Positions 7,167 to 7,778 of a DNA stretch of 7,778 nucleotides are shown piece after piece (position 1 is the first letter of the stretch; every line of letters begins with the position of its first letter). This DNA is from Candidatus Iainarchaeum sp. Lineage in GTDB: Archaea; Iainarchaeota; Iainarchaeia; Iainarchaeales; DTGL01. Location: contig JAFCFP010000049.1 in assembly GCA_017608575.1 (NCBI GenBank), positions 1 through 7,778 on the forward strand, in the 5' to 3' direction. A program made the translations under genes and the position numbers. The notes under the pieces are model-generated. The model did no database searches and was not told where the DNA came from. It was given only the letters and a program-made list of their open reading frames with translations.

Positions 7167-7778
7167 TTACCTCCTCCGCCATACTGGTATTGAGTTCCTT
7201 GAATGCCATCTTGGAGCAATAACTCCAAGCACAAGCAATACAAGAATTATTATGAGTAAAATAATTAAGCCCATTCCAGCAATTGGTGCAAGGGACACAA
7301 GTCCAGCCATTGCTGTTGCAAGAGTTTTTTGCAGGTTTGGTTTTTCTTCAGCAGTTTCTTCGCTGACAATTAATTTAAGTTTTTTCACTGTTTTGTTTCC
7401 ATCAAATAGTAAAACAATGTTGGCGTCATAGTATCCTTCTTTCACGTCTTCTGACGCAGAAATTTTTTGCATTATTGTTTGTGTTTTTCCCTTAGCTAAA
7501 GAGAATTTCCTTTCAGTAGTGGAAAAACCTTCAGGCAATTCAAATTCAAGTCCTATGTCTGTGAGGTCTTCTCCTGTAAAGTTTGTAACCTTTAAGGAAA
7601 TGTTTTTATCTTTTCCACTTGAAAGAACTGCTTGTGATGGATAAGACGTAAACACTAATCCGTAAAGCTCTCCTCCTGGCAGGATGGGTTTTTCTTTCAC
7701 CACAGTGAAATTCAATGTTTTTGCATAAACCTCGGAGTTTTCAATTATTGCAGTGATTTCATAACTTCCAAGTTCTGC
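7167..7778 (-). CDS. Ig-repeat (NEW3-like) membrane-anchored surface protein, 5' end beyond the window
   Basis: The frame runs open from the right edge (7778) to a TAA at 7167-7169, giving 203 visible codons. A TTG at 7713-7715 could be read as a start, but the codons upstream of it continue a normal Ig strand pattern (GSYEITAIIEN, then the last strand LNFTVV), so the gene certainly begins outside the window. After this domain tail comes one full NEW3-like module: NISLKVTNFTGE, LPEGF, a Lys-Gly-Lys turn and EGYYDANIVL, encoded at about 7370-7680. Then come a short linker, one membrane helix (about 7218-7283) and a basic tail ending in three arginines. The layout matches the next gene, and both have a Trp-His pair in the tail, so they are probably distant paralogues or partners. 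A structural or adhesive surface role is inferred; no catalytic motif is visible. Confidence 0.85.
   Translation of the reverse strand, partial: AELGSYEITAIIENSEVYAKTLNFTVVKEKPILPGGELYGLVFTSYPSQAVLSSGKDKNISLKVTNFTGEDLTDIGLEFELPEGFSTTERKFSLAKGKTQTIMQKISASEDVKEGYYDANIVLLFDGNKTVKKLKLIVSEETAEEKPNLQKTLATAMAGLVSLAPIAGMGLIILLIIILVLLVLGVIAPRWHSRNSIPVWRRR
7169..7175 (-). promoter_or_regulatory. Strong ribosome-binding site for the multi-Ig protein
   Basis: On the - strand, AGGAGGT lies eight bases before the ATG at 7160. It is made by the final arginine codons (CGG AGG AGG) and the first base of the TAA of the upstream gene, so the ribosome finishing that gene passes straight onto this site. It fixes the start at 7160. 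Confidence 0.85.

Noticed and set aside
7713..7715. TTG as the start of the rightmost leftward gene
   Set aside because: The frame stays open to 7778 and the upstream codons continue a typical Ig-domain strand pattern. A TTG inside a domain strand is not a credible start.
1..7778. CRISPR arrays, tRNA or rRNA genes, insertion sequences, attachment sites
   Set aside because: No regularly spaced repeats, tRNA-like folds, transposase motifs or terminal inverted repeats were seen. Nearly all bases are covered by the five genes.

Overview
The window looks like a piece of an AT-rich archaeal genome that encodes cell-surface proteins. The archaeal reading is an inference. It rests on proteins that pair a signal peptide or C-terminal membrane anchor with repeated NEW3/CARDB-like Ig modules, on many N-X-S/T glycosylation sequons in the ectodomains, on frequent AGA/AGG arginine codons, and on GGTGA/GGAGGT ribosome-binding sites in tightly packed operons. 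The small, AT-rich, surface-protein-heavy style would suit a DPANN-type lineage. There is no rRNA, tRNA or universal marker here, so no lineage can be named, and a bacterium is not strictly excluded.

Layout: two convergent gene groups meet at about position 4938. The left group reads rightward. It holds an unrecognised protein that runs off the left edge (1-904), a small secreted protein (901-1770) that overlaps it by ATGA, and a 1043-residue signal-peptide protein (1794-4925). This last protein has a lytic-transglycosylase (SLT, lysozyme-like) domain near its C terminus and a single membrane anchor. The right group reads leftward. It holds an Ig-repeat membrane protein that runs off the right edge (7167-7778) and, 6 bp downstream, a 736-residue multi-Ig membrane protein (4950-7160). 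The groups are separated by only 24 bp, in which a perfect 11-bp hairpin flanked by T-runs on both strands probably terminates both transcripts. No promoter is visible, because both groups appear to start outside the window. No stretch over 300 bases lacks a gene.

How the genes may work together (inference): the right group would make stalk-like, disulfide-braced surface proteins anchored by C-terminal helices. The left group would place a murein-cleaving-type domain on the outside of the cell, together with two secreted partners. If the host is an archaeon without peptidoglycan, the substrate would have to lie outside the cell, for example the wall of a neighbouring or host bacterium, or the domain must have been repurposed. 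The most novel-looking pieces are this exposed transglycosylase with its roughly 800-residue unassigned ectodomain, and the small protein whose mature chain starts with, and nearly ends with, the same ~23-residue motif followed by a double CxxC tail.
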